From: Heloderma charlesbogerti
Lineage: Eukaryota > Chordata > Lepidosauria > Squamata > Helodermatidae
Length of the DNA: 64,000 nt
Assembly (NCBI GenBank): GCA_026122225.1
Contig: JANEZZ010002706.1
Span: 717,387-781,386 of the forward strand
Direction: 5' to 3'
Made by a program: the position numbers and the translations under genes. The notes under the pieces are model-generated. The model was not told where the DNA came from and did no database searches. It saw nothing but the letters and a program-made list of their open reading frames with translations. Below, one piece after another: positions 32,576 through 43,686 of this stretch. Each line of letters begins with the position of its first letter. The first letter of the stretch is position 1.

Positions 32576-34069
32576 ATTTCTTTACATGGAAACTACTTCA
32601 TGGGGACTGGAGGTAGTGAGCATGTGTTGGTGCAAACATGTGCATGCAGCAAAATACTCCTGCTATACTTCACACAAGTGTACATCTGTGACGGAAATAA
32701 GTGCACTTGAAATGTCAAAGCAATAAATGGCTTTGATGTGTATTGTCCCTATTGCTTGTTGACGCCCTCCAGTGAGAAGCTGGATAATACTGAAAGCTGC
32801 TTCCAGTACAGTCCATTTGCCCTGAAATAGCCTACTCTGCTGTGTGTCATCACCGCCACAAATTACTAGGGTTTTGTTTGTCCATAAAGTAGCAACAGTG
32901 TGCTTAGTAGGCACTAATGTTGTGCCAATAAGCTGCTTGCATATTCATTTTGTATGGGAGGTGGCTTCATTCCTCAGCAGTGACTCACTAATGTAAAATA
33001 AGGCACATTGGGTTCTAATTTTTTTAAGCATTTTAACAAACTGGCTGCCTTCCACAATAGCAATTGCCAGGAGTCAAAGATCATATAATAAGATATTATA
33101 GATTATGTGTAAATTTCCTGTTCTGTTTTAAGCATAGTACAGAATTTAGGGCTAATTACACTAGGCAGAATACTGACTTTCATGTTGAGCTCTTTTTCTA
33201 ATTGTATACTTTAAACCATATGCTCAAACTGTAAAGCTATCTGCACTTAATGATGAAGACTATTAAAATGTATATTCAGGCAGTTTTACTTAGACTAGAC
33301 TATGCATATTACTGTTTGTAAGCTTGCTTTAATTCATTACTGGCATTACAGTGGAACTTGAAACTCTGGGAGGGTGTGGATAAGTCATAAAGGCTATGAG
33401 GAGTGGGCATCCAGTTATGGTATGTTGGTAAAGCACCACCATCTACGCACCGAAACAAAGCAGCCTCATGTTAATCTCCAAACACATGCAGGCATAAGAA
33501 CATGAAATTTCTTAAAGATTACTGGCACTCTTCACGAATTGTCAGAATCTGACACACTCTGTGCAAACATCTAGCCCTGCATTTGAGTAATTGGTGTGGA
33601 GTTGTCAAATATATGGTTTCAAAACTTACTGAGGTCCCCAGTGTGAACCCACAGCTATCCTTCTATACAGGTTTAGAAAGCAATGCCCTTGAGAGGGCAC
33701 AGATTGTTGCCAATGACTTTGGTTGGATGACTGCCTTTGCTATTGTTCCCTCTCAGATGGGAGTGCAGGTATCTGGGGGGAGCAGGGTGGGAGTGGTGCA
33801 CTGGGGCGAAGTAGCTGGAGTGTAGCAACTGCAGTGGGTGTGGTGGTGTGGAATTTGTAGCAGCCAATGGAAAAACCTTGGCTGGCAAGGGATGGGAAGT
33901 GCTGATCTAGCATGTAGGGATTTTAGAGGGCAAGTGGTAGCGTGTAGGAAAGGGGCTTGGTTGGGGATGAGTCAAATTTTACTGGGTAGGGGAGGGTGGT
34001 TGGAGGCAGCAGTGATGCCACTGAAGGGATTCTGGTGAACAAGGTGTAGAATGGTGGCATACTCTAATG

Positions 34070-34191
34070 CAGCCTTCCCCAATGTGGTGCGCTCCATATG
34101 TATTGGACTACAACTCCCAGAACCCCCCCGCCCCCCGTTCAGGGAGTTGTAGTCCCAACACATCTGGAGGGCGCCATGTTGGGGAAGGCTG
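34070..34191. mobile_element. Intact P1 palindromic hAT-type MITE, perfect TSD
   Basis: 122 bp from CAGCCTTCCCCAATGTGG to CCATGTTGGGGAAGGCTG, palindromic almost throughout, with a C-rich centre. CTCTAATG flanks it on both sides (34062-34069 and 34192-34199). The 8-bp duplication and CAG-type end indicate the hAT superfamily. This copy anchors the assignment of the other P1 repeats. Confidence 0.9.
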
Positions 34192-37191
34192 CTCTAATGG
34201 GGTGAAGAGAGCTATTTTAAGACCACTGATACTAACTCTCCATCTCCCCCATAAAGAGCAGTGTTTGAATTAAGCTATGGCCCCTGGGCATATGCTTGAT
34301 AAGCCGCTTGCCTTTCCAACCCATTTTGAGTGCCCCACTTGTGGTGGCTACAGCATGCTAAAGTCTAGGTACATAGAACTAGTAGCAGCTGGGTGACAAA
34401 CGGAATAAACCATGTGTGGCAGTTGGTGGGCACATGTTCCTTATGAATAATAAAGATAATCCTTGTTATCTAGTTTGAGTCAATCACAGCTTGGCACACT
34501 TCTACCACTCTCAGAGAAATACACAAATGGAAACAGAGTGGTAGGATAGGAGATGGAGCCCATGAACCAACTGCCGCAATAGTTTGTATTCAGTACAAAG
34601 AGGGAGACTAACAGTGGTGATACCTGATTAACATAGACTGTAACACACTATATATAATCTATTGACCGGCTAAAAAGAAAATGCAAGCTTGAGTTCAGAC
34701 TTTCCTTTGAGCAAATGGTCAGTGCAACGTGTTTCAGGTAAGATGGAGATAATGCTGGATAAAACCCCCTAGCATCCTCCAGAAAGTTTGTAAGCTATTA
34801 GTTCACACTGTAGTACTCATCTGGCATCTATGTGTGTAATTTAAAAGATGTTGTCTAGATCCGGTAGCATTTGGAAATCCTCTTGCTAAGCAGTGCCATT
34901 TGTCACCATGTTTCAATATTCTAGTAGAAAGTACAACTCTGCACTTATCAGTGTGATTGAACCAGTTTCAATTCACTCCTGGTAAATTAATACACTAGTC
35001 AGATGAGCTCCTGACTGTTGGTGGTAGATTTTAACAATGCCAGAGCATGGAGGGCTGTAAGGAGTGGGGGGGGGGGGCAGTGGGGGAGAGAAACGACCCT
35101 CATTGCTCATTCTGTAACAAGCCCATCTGCTGAAACAACTGAATCAAATGTGTCTGTCCACACTTCTTCCTTTTGTGAGAAACCTCACTCGCTTGTAAGC
35201 TTCAGTAATACTACTGTAGATTAAAGGGTAGCTAATGCAGTTCTTCCTATACTTTAAAAACCATAATAGCACACTCAGTGGCTCACAGCAATTTTCTGTA
35301 AGCAAAGGCAAATGACTCTGACCAGATAAACATTAGTCAGCCCTAAATGCAGAGGTTGCCAATCTCCAGCAAGTAACCTAAAAAGGAAGTCACTTCTGTA
35401 ATGCTTGGTCCGTGCATTGTCTCCAAACCAAAAGAGGTAAGGAACACTAGATGTTAAGACAATCAACGTACTATGCCTGGTCTGCTGGGTGGGTAGGTGG
35501 CACACAGTAGTTCTATATTCTGGTTAGTGTTCTACAGAAAGAGGCAAGCAGCTCTCTTCTGTAATCTGCTACAATACCCAACTCACTAGTAGGCTTGTAT
35601 GATAGCTGTGTGGCAGGCAAAATAACGATGGGCAAAACTTTCTTCATCGCTACACCCAAACTGTGTATGAATTCCTATGAATTGTTGAATTCCTTTTGTA
35701 CTGGGGTCAAAAGCATTATTGCATTCTGCAATAAAGATAAGGCAGTCCTCATCCAAATTCCTAAACATCATTAAAGCTTCCCTTACCAGAAAATTAAGTA
35801 ACTTCTTAGCTATACCTAAATGCTTGTTAGCAAAATGAAGTCGTCATCCTCCCACCCCTCAAGTTTTGGAGGCTTGACTCTGCTATACTCATACATTCTG
35901 TAGCTCAGCTTATGAGCCTTTAGTTGGTGGTGGTGCTCTGTCAAAAAAAGTATAGCCCTTCATTATATGATCATTCATGTCTTCCTCCTGACACTCTGAA
36001 CTGACTTAGTCCAGAAGGTGATTAAAGATGCACCTTAAGTGGTTCAGTTAACTCCTTTAATGCAATGTTCTAAGCACCTGGCTATACTCAAATTGGGGTG
36101 GAGTACTGCATCCATTTTCCATACATATGTATTAATGTAACTGCTCTGAGCAATGCTCTGGGGGTTGTAATCTTGTGTCCCTGTATTTAGTTCACCTTAA
36201 TTCTCACAAGTAGCATTTAACACTTGGGTGACACTGACAGCTGCCCTTTAGTTTGATTTGATGCTGGCATGTTAGATGCCTAAAACTGCCCAGCCTGCTA
36301 GCACATGGCCCTGCCATACAGGTGGCCAGTGTCTGGTCTGCTGCAGGATCTCTTGTCCTTGAGCCTTGGTAAAAGCAGCTCCAGAAATGAGCAATTTAAT
36401 TGCCAGTATTCTTAACTGCATTTTATCAAAAATGTATGGTGTTTCGGGCTCCTCCCTTCTGTTTTAATCTCGCTGTGTTGTATTTCTTCAAGGAAAGTTC
36501 TAGGAAACTCCTGGCCCAAGAATAAAGGCTGTAGGAGGAGGCATAGTCATTTGTGTCTAACTTGCCCAGACAGTCACTGCCTTAGGGTGGGAACAGCAAC
36601 AGATCTCCAGCTCCCATCATGGAAGATTTGAAGACCTGTTAGCAAGCATGTTGATGTAAAAGCCAGAATCTGAACCTATTTAAGGTCAAACTAAACATAA
36701 TGCCACAAGATCAGTGACTAGATTTCCTTTGGTCCCTAAAATTAACTGCAATTAGGGTAGGTGGTTCCCATTCTTTCCCATGCCACTTCCCAGTTAAAAT
36801 TGCTCTGCCAGAGTTGCTCTCTGTCCCATAGGGACAGGTTCCCTGTATAGGTTCCCCTGTGGATCAAACAGCAGCTTTGAGGAGGTAACGGCAAATCATG
36901 CTAAAGTGCTCTCCCCAACAGCACTTCACAGTCAGATTTGTGGTCCTTGCAGCTGCAACTAAACTTTTAAAAAAACCATGAGAGATTTCCTACACTGTAC
37001 CTAATTGTGTGCATAGAAATGCTCTTAGATGTGTGCTTCTTCATTTGCTCTTCTAAATTGCCTATAAAGGTATTAACACAAGTCACCTATTTAATCACAC
37101 CAGCCAGATGTTCGCCGAAGGCAGTGGGGAATTGCCTCCTGTTTTGCTAGCTGTCAATGCTTACAGCAATCTGCCTCTCCTTGTGTTGCAG

Positions 37192-38211
37192 GTGGTCCGT
37201 AGCCGTCTAGAAAAGCAGGGCATCTCTGTCCACAATGTGAGATTGAACGGCTCGGCAGCAAGCCACGTGCTGCATCAGGACAGTGGCCTGGGGTATAAAG
37301 ATCTGGATCTCATTTTTGGTGTAGACCTGAAAAGTGAGGATGTTTTCCAGCTGGTGAAAGATGTAGTGATGGATTGTCTCCTGGACTTCCTCCCAGAAGG
37401 GGTAAACAAAGATAAGATCACTCCCATGACTCTGAAGGAGGCCTATGTGCAGAAGTTAGTGAAAGTGTGCAACGAAACAGACCGCTGGAGCCTTATATCG
37501 TTGTCAAACAATAGCGGGAAGAATGTGGAGCTCAAATTTGTAGACTCTCTCCGACGGCAGTTTGAGTTCAGCGTAGATTCTTTCCAGATAATATTGGACT
37601 CACTGTTGCTCTTTGGAGAGTGTTCAGAAAACCCGATGTCTGCAAACTTCCACCCTACTGTCACTGGGGAGAGTATGTATGGGGACTTTGAGGAGGCAAT
37701 GGACCACCTGCGGAACCGAATCATTGCCACCAGAAATCCAGAGGAAATCAGAGGTGGTGGGCTTCTGAAGTACTGCAACCTCCTTGTAAGGGGATTTAAG
37801 CCCAGATCAGAAGTTGACATGAAGGCGCTGCAGAGATACATGTGCTCCAGGTTTTTTATAGACTTTCCTGACATTGGAGAGCAGCAGCGGAAGCTGGAGT
37901 CCTACCTCCAGAGCCACTTCGTTGGCATGGAAAGTAGAAGGTACGATTGCCTGATGACCCTACACAGAGTGGTGAATGAGAGTACAGTGTGCTTAATGGG
38001 ACACGAAAGGCGGCAGACACTGAACCTCATTGCCATGTTGGCTGTGAGGGTCCTGGCTGAGCAGAACATCATCCCGACTGTCACAAACGTGACCTGCTAC
38101 TACCAGCCAGCACCGTACGTCAGTGAAATCAATGTCAACTATTACGTAACCCACATGCAGCCTCTCCTGCCGTGCAGTCACTCCTACCCAACTTGGCTCC
38201 CCTGCAACTGA
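37192..38211 (+). CDS. TENT5B: TENT5B, coding exon 2 (residues 80-418)
   Basis: Carries most of the enzyme, a cytoplasmic-type non-canonical poly(A) polymerase that adds A residues to mRNA 3' ends; in the TENT5 family, mRNAs of secreted and ER-translated proteins are known targets. Visible in order: [12 protein letters not shown] with the nucleotide-binding GS (99-100); [11 protein letters not shown] with metal ligands D116 and D118; NVELKFVDS with the third carboxylate E192; [52 protein letters not shown]; and the family C-terminus YPTWLPCN. D116 to E192 spacing is 76 residues, as I recall for TENT5C. Total length 418 is typical. NYYVTxxQPLL and SYPTWLPCN favour TENT5B; TENT5A is the alternative. 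Intact, no frameshift. Confidence 0.92.
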   Translation: MVRSRLEKQGISVHNVRLNGSAASHVLHQDSGLGYKDLDLIFGVDLKSEDVFQLVKDVVMDCLLDFLPEGVNKDKITPMTLKEAYVQKLVKVCNETDRWSLISLSNNSGKNVELKFVDSLRRQFEFSVDSFQIILDSLLLFGECSENPMSANFHPTVTGESMYGDFEEAMDHLRNRIIATRNPEEIRGGGLLKYCNLLVRGFKPRSEVDMKALQRYMCSRFFIDFPDIGEQQRKLESYLQSHFVGMESRRYDCLMTLHRVVNESTVCLMGHERRQTLNLIAMLAVRVLAEQNIIPTVTNVTCYYQPAPYVSEINVNYYVTHMQPLLPCSHSYPTWLPCN

Positions 38212-40532
38212 GCACTGAAATGGCTCCGGTCAGTGTCCTCTGGGGAGCAGAGGTTGTGCGCTCAGAAGAAGAAAAAAAAATGCTCTTGACTATCTTGGTC
38301 CTACATTGGAACTAAGTCTGCTGTATATTGTGGGAAATTGTGCAGTGTTATGAGTAGTTACCAGAAATGTTTACAGTAAGAAAATGCTTGAGTTATGTAT
38401 GGGGTGGGTGGATAGGATTAGGCTAAAGGTAGAGCTGCACTACCTGAGATGCAAGCTGATTTTTTTTCTTTTTTTTTAGTACAAAAGCATTAAGGGCTGT
38501 GCAGACTGTTTCTGAACATATGCCACAGTGGCTGATTCCTTTTTAAGGGACCAAAGAAATCCTATTCAAGTGCCTGCAACCAAAAAAAAATTGTACTGTA
38601 ACCTTTATTAATATTTTTTGTAGGAGCAGAACTCCCTGTTGGTAGTTCAGTTTGGGATGTCTGCAATTAATTTGGGGGTTAGGGTCACTCAATCATTTCT
38701 GTCAAGGGAACTGAACAGGGGCTTGTGAGAACAGTCACTACTATGGCTTGGTCTCTGATGGACCAGCAGTACTGATTTAGCTATCACAGCCGAATCGGGG
38801 TGGTGGTGGGGGGGTTCATAGCAATAGAGATGCTTTTGACAAGATGGGTTGTTGTACATAACCATCATGAAGGCTAGAGGAGGAATGGGATCCTGCCCCC
38901 CCCCAAGTATTACTCCAGAAAATGTGCAGTGCCAAACCTAGGAGGTGACTTCATGAAGGAAAGGATCTAGATGAGTCTTTGCTATATCAATACACCCTTT
39001 TGAAGGGAATGAGCAATAGTAGGAGTTCTCTGTGATATTGAAAGGCAGCCTAGCTGGCTACCAACCAGTATAAATATATGGAATCACAAACAGATGTGGG
39101 CAGACCATCTGTTCTTGGTAGCAGCTGTGAAGCTAAGGTTAAGTCTCGGGCCAAGATTCCTGCCCGCCCCCCTTTACAGAAAATAGTAGCAGACTCTCTG
39201 ACACTATCACCAGCCCTGAGAGCTGCTGCTCTTTTCCTTATTGGATGCCTGTGTCTACCTGCTTGACCTCCACATCAGGGTAAGATAATATTTTATGTAG
39301 CCTAGCAAGAGGCTTCTCATTGGCAAAGGATTGATGTTGGAGAATTCCCCCAAGTTTGGTGCTTTTCTGCCATGGAAGGGAGATTGGGGGAGACGTCTTT
39401 TAAAGCCAAACTTCTGTATCCAAGAGGCGCTTGGTATCTTGTACAAAATACACGAGCTTTTGAAGGAGCTACTTATACAGCACAATAGTCCTTTCTCCGG
39501 ATGTTCTGGATTGCGTAGCAATTCCTTGTGCAATATGTCAGTTCAGGTTGGTTCTTTATGCTTTTTCTTAGGAAGCGAGGCAGTGAATGAATACTTTAGC
39601 TTTTTGGCAGGCCCGCTCTGAAAGGGCTACATGAAAGATGCTTCATGGTGTATCCTTGAAGGCCAACTTACTTACTAATCTGTTTCTTTGCAATAAAGCT
39701 GTACCATATTGGGGCAGGCTGAAAAAAAATGAAATAAAATATCATACTTGGATTGTGTCTAGGTAAAATTCTGCCTCTTCCTGGGGAATGTGAGCTGGTT
39801 TGGCAAGACCAAACCATTTTAAGTCTGCTGCCATCTCGACAAATATCTGCTCCAACTTCTCCCATTTTGACCTTTCACAACTCTTCCTGGCTGAGAAGGT
39901 TGGACAGCTCACTTCTGAGAGGTCCAACACTATGTAAATAGGGAGTTCTCCTGAAATACGTAAATGATTCTTGAAGACATTTCTTCTACATACCAGTGAA
40001 TTCTTCCCTGCTCCAAGATGAATGCGGCTGCAGTGCCAAATGTAAGGGGCTTTATCGAGTTTTCCTTTTTCCACTTCAAGAAAAGGCTGCTTCTAGACTC
40101 TTCCTTGGCAGCCTTTTAGTAGTTCACATTTAAAAGGGGTTGCACTAAAGTAGCACAGCTGACTAGCTAGCAGCACTTTTTTGGCTAACGGGAAACTTAA
40201 GCATTAGAAGAACTGCCTCTTTACAAAGGTGGGTTTAAAAAAAAAAAAACCTTCCTCTATAATCAAGGGCTTGCTGGAGGAATTAAAAAATGCACTTTTG
40301 TGGCATGGGGATGTGTGTGTGGTGAAATTCTTACAAATGGAAGCTGCATCAGACGTATGCTGTGATCATGCTGTTTACTTTGTATGTGTGAGGATATCCT
40401 AAAGATTTGAAGAGTTTGACACTTTGAATGGCACTTCCAGACTTGTGTTTGAATGTGTTCTGCAGCAATCAAACCTGTCATGCAGTAGGCCTGACATAAG
40501 ACTTGCTAGATTCTTTAGAATCTGTCACCATA

Positions 40533-40538
40533 AATAAA
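40533..40538 (+). promoter_or_regulatory. Candidate poly(A) signal
   Basis: AATAAA followed about 20-25 bp later by a GT-rich CTGTTGGATTCTT segment. Confidence 0.45.
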
Positions 40539-40784
40539 TACAATGTATTGAACTCTGTTGGATTCTTCTTACTTGACCACATGAAGAGATCTTGGTTCTC
40601 ATTTCTCGATCACCAGCCCTCCCTTCTGCCCCACCAGTTGTTCACCTGAAACAAGACTGATTTGGGCAGAAACGGGCCCAGGCACAAAGATGGCTTCCAG
40701 ATTGCTATCTTTCCCTCCCCTCTATGAAATGCCACTTCAAATTACAGTTGCAAATGGGAAGAACAGGTAAACTCGAGCGCCTTC

Positions 40785-40912
40785 CCTGACCTGGTGCCCT
40801 TCAGATATTTTGGAATGCAACTCCCATTGTCCCTGACAATTGGTTGTGCTGGCTGGGGCTGATGGGAGGTGTAGTCTAGCACATCTGGAGGGCACCATGT
40901 TGGGGAAAGCTG
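40785..40912. mobile_element. P1-family palindromic MITE
   Basis: CCTTCCCTGACCTGGTGCCC, GCAACTCCCATTGTCCC, then GGCTGATGGGAGGTGTAGTC and TTGGGGAAAGCTG. The right terminus is clear. The TSD is eroded. Confidence 0.7.
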
Positions 40913-41911
40913 CTTAAACATACGGTGTCAGCTCAATCATGGTACTATGGGAAGGGAGGCAAATAACCCAGAATTGGGGCGGGGGCAGAGGTGTGAAGAG
41001 GCAGAATATTAACACTCTATAGTCACACCATGTCAGTGGGCAAAGTAATTCATGCTAGTTTTTCCGTCATGATAGAACATTCATGCAGCACACATTTACA
41101 TCCTCTCAACTAAAAAGCTGGAAGTAAATACAGCTGGTATGGGGGCTTCCTTTGCCTATGCTGTCTTAACAGAAGCATGCATAGTTTTCTTTGCCATAGG
41201 GCGCTAATGTAATCAAAGGCTGACTTAGGCACTCTAGAGTAAGTCTGTTTCTGGAGTAACAGTTCCTTCTGCAGTGGAAGTTGAACTTCAATATGAGTGG
41301 AAGAATTCAGTGAGAAATCATGATTAAATAAGGGCTAAATTAGCAGAGGTTACAGGCACTATATGCACACAAGGGTTGAAAAAGCTGAACTGAGCTAGAG
41401 AAAATGCTGTTTCTTAACATGGGCTGTGAATTGCAGTCTATTCTGGAGGGGGGAGGAGAAAATACTGGGATTCAGATAACACTAAGCTTAGCACCCTGAC
41501 TGTGGCTGGATCTGGCAACCTAGCTCCATGTGGTCCTGTCTTAACTCTCCATTAGTTGAAAATGAATATTCACATTTGCCCTGCCTACAAGGCTCAAAGC
41601 AGTTCTGAAGATGATGCTTCTGGTGTGAAAATTATTTTGCCCCTTATGCATAATATGCCTTAGTTCTTATCCTACCAAGTTCTAGCTCTCTTATGCCATT
41701 CCAATGGTGTGATCTCTCCAGTCTCAGCCTATTATGTTCTGCAGTTGGCAGTTGTCTCTGAATCTGACCAGAGCAGCACAAAACACCTGATGTGGTTGGC
41801 TTTTTCCATTGTTGGAGCAGATCAAGCTAAACAAAAGGATGCTAGTGGAAAACACTAGTTGTGATCGGAAAGGGGCTTTCAATGTTTGAGTTGATCTCTT
41901 TTAAAATATCT

Positions 41912-41917
41912 AATAAA
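41912..41917 (+). promoter_or_regulatory. Candidate distal poly(A) signal
   Basis: AATAAA followed after about 20 bp by AAATGTGGTCTGTC, a GT-rich downstream element. Confidence 0.45.
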
Positions 41918-42173
41918 ACATCTATTTTCTCAAAATGTGGTCTGTCATTCTTGGCTAACCAGTGACAAAATGCTGAAGGCGACCTTCAGTCTATACCTCT
42001 AAATTTACTAGTCTGTCAGTGACTAGGAAAAAACAGTTAAAGGGAAACCCTTGCTAGATTAGCCCAAGTATAATGCAAATTTCTTTGGAGGGCTGTAAGA
42101 GAAGCAAGCAACCCTGAGCTGGTTAAATAAGGGTTGCTTTTATGCATGCATATTTGGTCTTGATAGTTGTAAG

Positions 42174-42799
42174 TAGGGATGTCAGAATTCCGCGATGGAT
42201 CTCGGTGAGGCCGAATGCCAGTGCATTTGCCCCCCCTGAAATCTGTCGTGGAACGAAGCCCCCGCTGCCCCCACCCCACGAAAGGCGCGCGAAATGGAGC
42301 ACTTACCTGCTCCCATCTGCGCTGCATTGCGAATGGCGGCCGTCCTGGCCGCCATTCGCTTCCTCCTCTTCCTAGCCGTGATAGGCTACGTAAGTATTTA
42401 CGTAGCCTATCACGGCGGGGGGGGGGGGAACCCCAGTGTACGCAAATGGCAGCGGCTACCACCATTTGTGTACACTGGGGTTTCCCCCCCTGCCGTGATA
42501 GGCTACGTAAATTTTTATGTAGCCTGTCATGTCTCAATACAGGGACGCAAATGGCGGCAGCTACGACAGCCGCCATTTGCGTCCCTGCAGGGCTGCCCAG
42601 CAGCTAGATGTCTGGTTGCGGGCAGCCAGCTGGTGGCTCCGCGGCTTGGCCGTGGAGCGGAGCCAGCCGGGCAAGATTCCGGGGGGAGGGACAGAGCACC
42701 TCCGCCACCGTCGAGGATTACGGGGGGAGGGACGGAGTGCCTCCCCCCCCACCGCAGATGCCCCTGCGCGGAGCCAGGTAAGGGATTCGTACATCCCTA
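42174..42799. mobile_element. Hairpin-rich hAT-like element, perfect 8-bp TSD
   Basis: Starts TAGGGATGTCAGAATTCCGC and ends GGGATTCGTACATCCCTA. GTTGTAAG flanks both sides (42166-42173 and 42800-42807). Inside are at least five hairpins. A GCGAATGGCGGCC hairpin lies near 42330-42360. TGATAGGCTACGTAA with its complement lies at about 42378-42415 and again near 42492-42530. A CCCCAGTGTACGCAAATGG pair lies at 42431-42482. A GACGCAAATGGCGGC pair lies at 42542-42588. No transposase. The many open frames here are by-products of GC-rich palindromes. Confidence 0.88.
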
Positions 42800-42904
42800 G
42801 TTGTAAGGAGAGATGAGTGAATCATTTGGGATCCTGAACTTTCTGGCTTCAAGTGTTTTCCTTTCCATGAGTATACTGACGTAGCATACATGTTACATCA
42901 AGGA

Positions 42905-43025
42905 TAGGCAACCCAGTGCCCTCCAGATGTTTTGAACTACAGGTCCCATAATCACATCATTAGGCATGCTGGCTGAGGCTGATGGGAATTGTAATCCAAA
43001 ACCTGGAGGGGGCCAGGTTGCTTTC
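42905..43025. mobile_element. P1-family palindromic MITE
   Basis: CCAGTGCCCTCCAGATGTTT, a CCCATAATC centre, GGCATGCTGGCTGAGG, then the mirrored half TGGGAATTGTAATCCAAAAC. Confidence 0.65.
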
Positions 43026-43277
43026 CTCTGCGTCACCCCTTATCAAGTTAGCAGAGTTGGCTGCTCGCACCCAAGCTGCTGCCATGATCAGACTTGGCCA
43101 TGAATTGCTTCCTTGCAAGATCAAAATGACCTGGTAAGGGTTGACAATCCATGCAAATGTCCCCGTAGATGTGACAGCTTCCATCTACCAAAAGGTTTAA
43201 GATGGTTGGTGGCCTGGCTGTGTGTGTGCACACTGGAAGGGCTGCTCTGCCTTTAAATAAATTAATACCTGAACAGC

Positions 43278-43686
43278 ATAACCGTGCTGTAAGGGAGCAA
43301 TCCTATGGCCACTAGACGGTGGCTAGACAGCCATAGGATATGGTGTTTTCTGGGAAATGACCTCCCCTCATTTCCGCACTGCCTCAAAGGCAGTGTGGAA
43401 CAGCCCTGTCCTTTGCACTTGCAAGAGAAGCGTGGAGCGGCCGGAAAGGGGCATGTCTGGGGACGTTCCAGGGTGGGGAGAGCATAGCTGCCTGCACGAC
43501 ACATCCTATGTGCTGTACAGCAGCCTCCTTCCCCGCTCCGTGCTCCCGCAGCTAGACAGCCAAAAAAGCAGGGCAGGAGGAATGCAGAGGGAACAATCCC
43601 CTCTGTGCTTCTCCTGCCCTGCTTTGGATAGGCGGTCGTCTCCAAATTTGGAGGCGACCACCTATCTCGATAGGATTGTGGTCTAA
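43278..43686. mobile_element. Element with GCAATCCTATG-type termini
   Basis: Left GTAAGGGAGCAATCCTATGG; right GATAGGATTGTGGTCTAAG. CGTCTCCAAATTTGGAGGCG is a palindrome near the right end. Same terminus group as 19986-20468. Confidence 0.5.

Larger units (their letters stand above)
25654..37191 (+). other. TENT5B: TENT5B intron 1, phase 0
   Basis: GTGCGT donor at 25654 and TTGTGTTGCAG acceptor ending at 37191, with a pyrimidine-rich CTGCCTCTCC just upstream. About 11.5 kb. Repeats inside are listed separately. The stretches 27056-28300, 32576-34060 and 34200-37100 show no repeat or gene I can name. Confidence 0.85.
38212..41935 (+). other. TENT5B: Probable TENT5B 3' UTR (end uncertain)
   Basis: Long AT-rich sequence without coding potential. 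AATAAA occurs at 39692-39697, 39733-39738, 40533-40538 and 41912-41917. Which one ends the transcript cannot be read from sequence. A P1 MITE at 40785-40912 would lie inside the longest form. Confidence 0.5.

Noticed and set aside
37443..37874. 143-codon frame antisense to exon 2
   Set aside because: Shadow of the constrained sense coding sequence.
42037..42816. Overlapping long frames on both strands (up to 179 codons)
   Set aside because: They lie within the GC-rich palindromic hAT-like element and read the same hairpins from both sides; no domain is seen.
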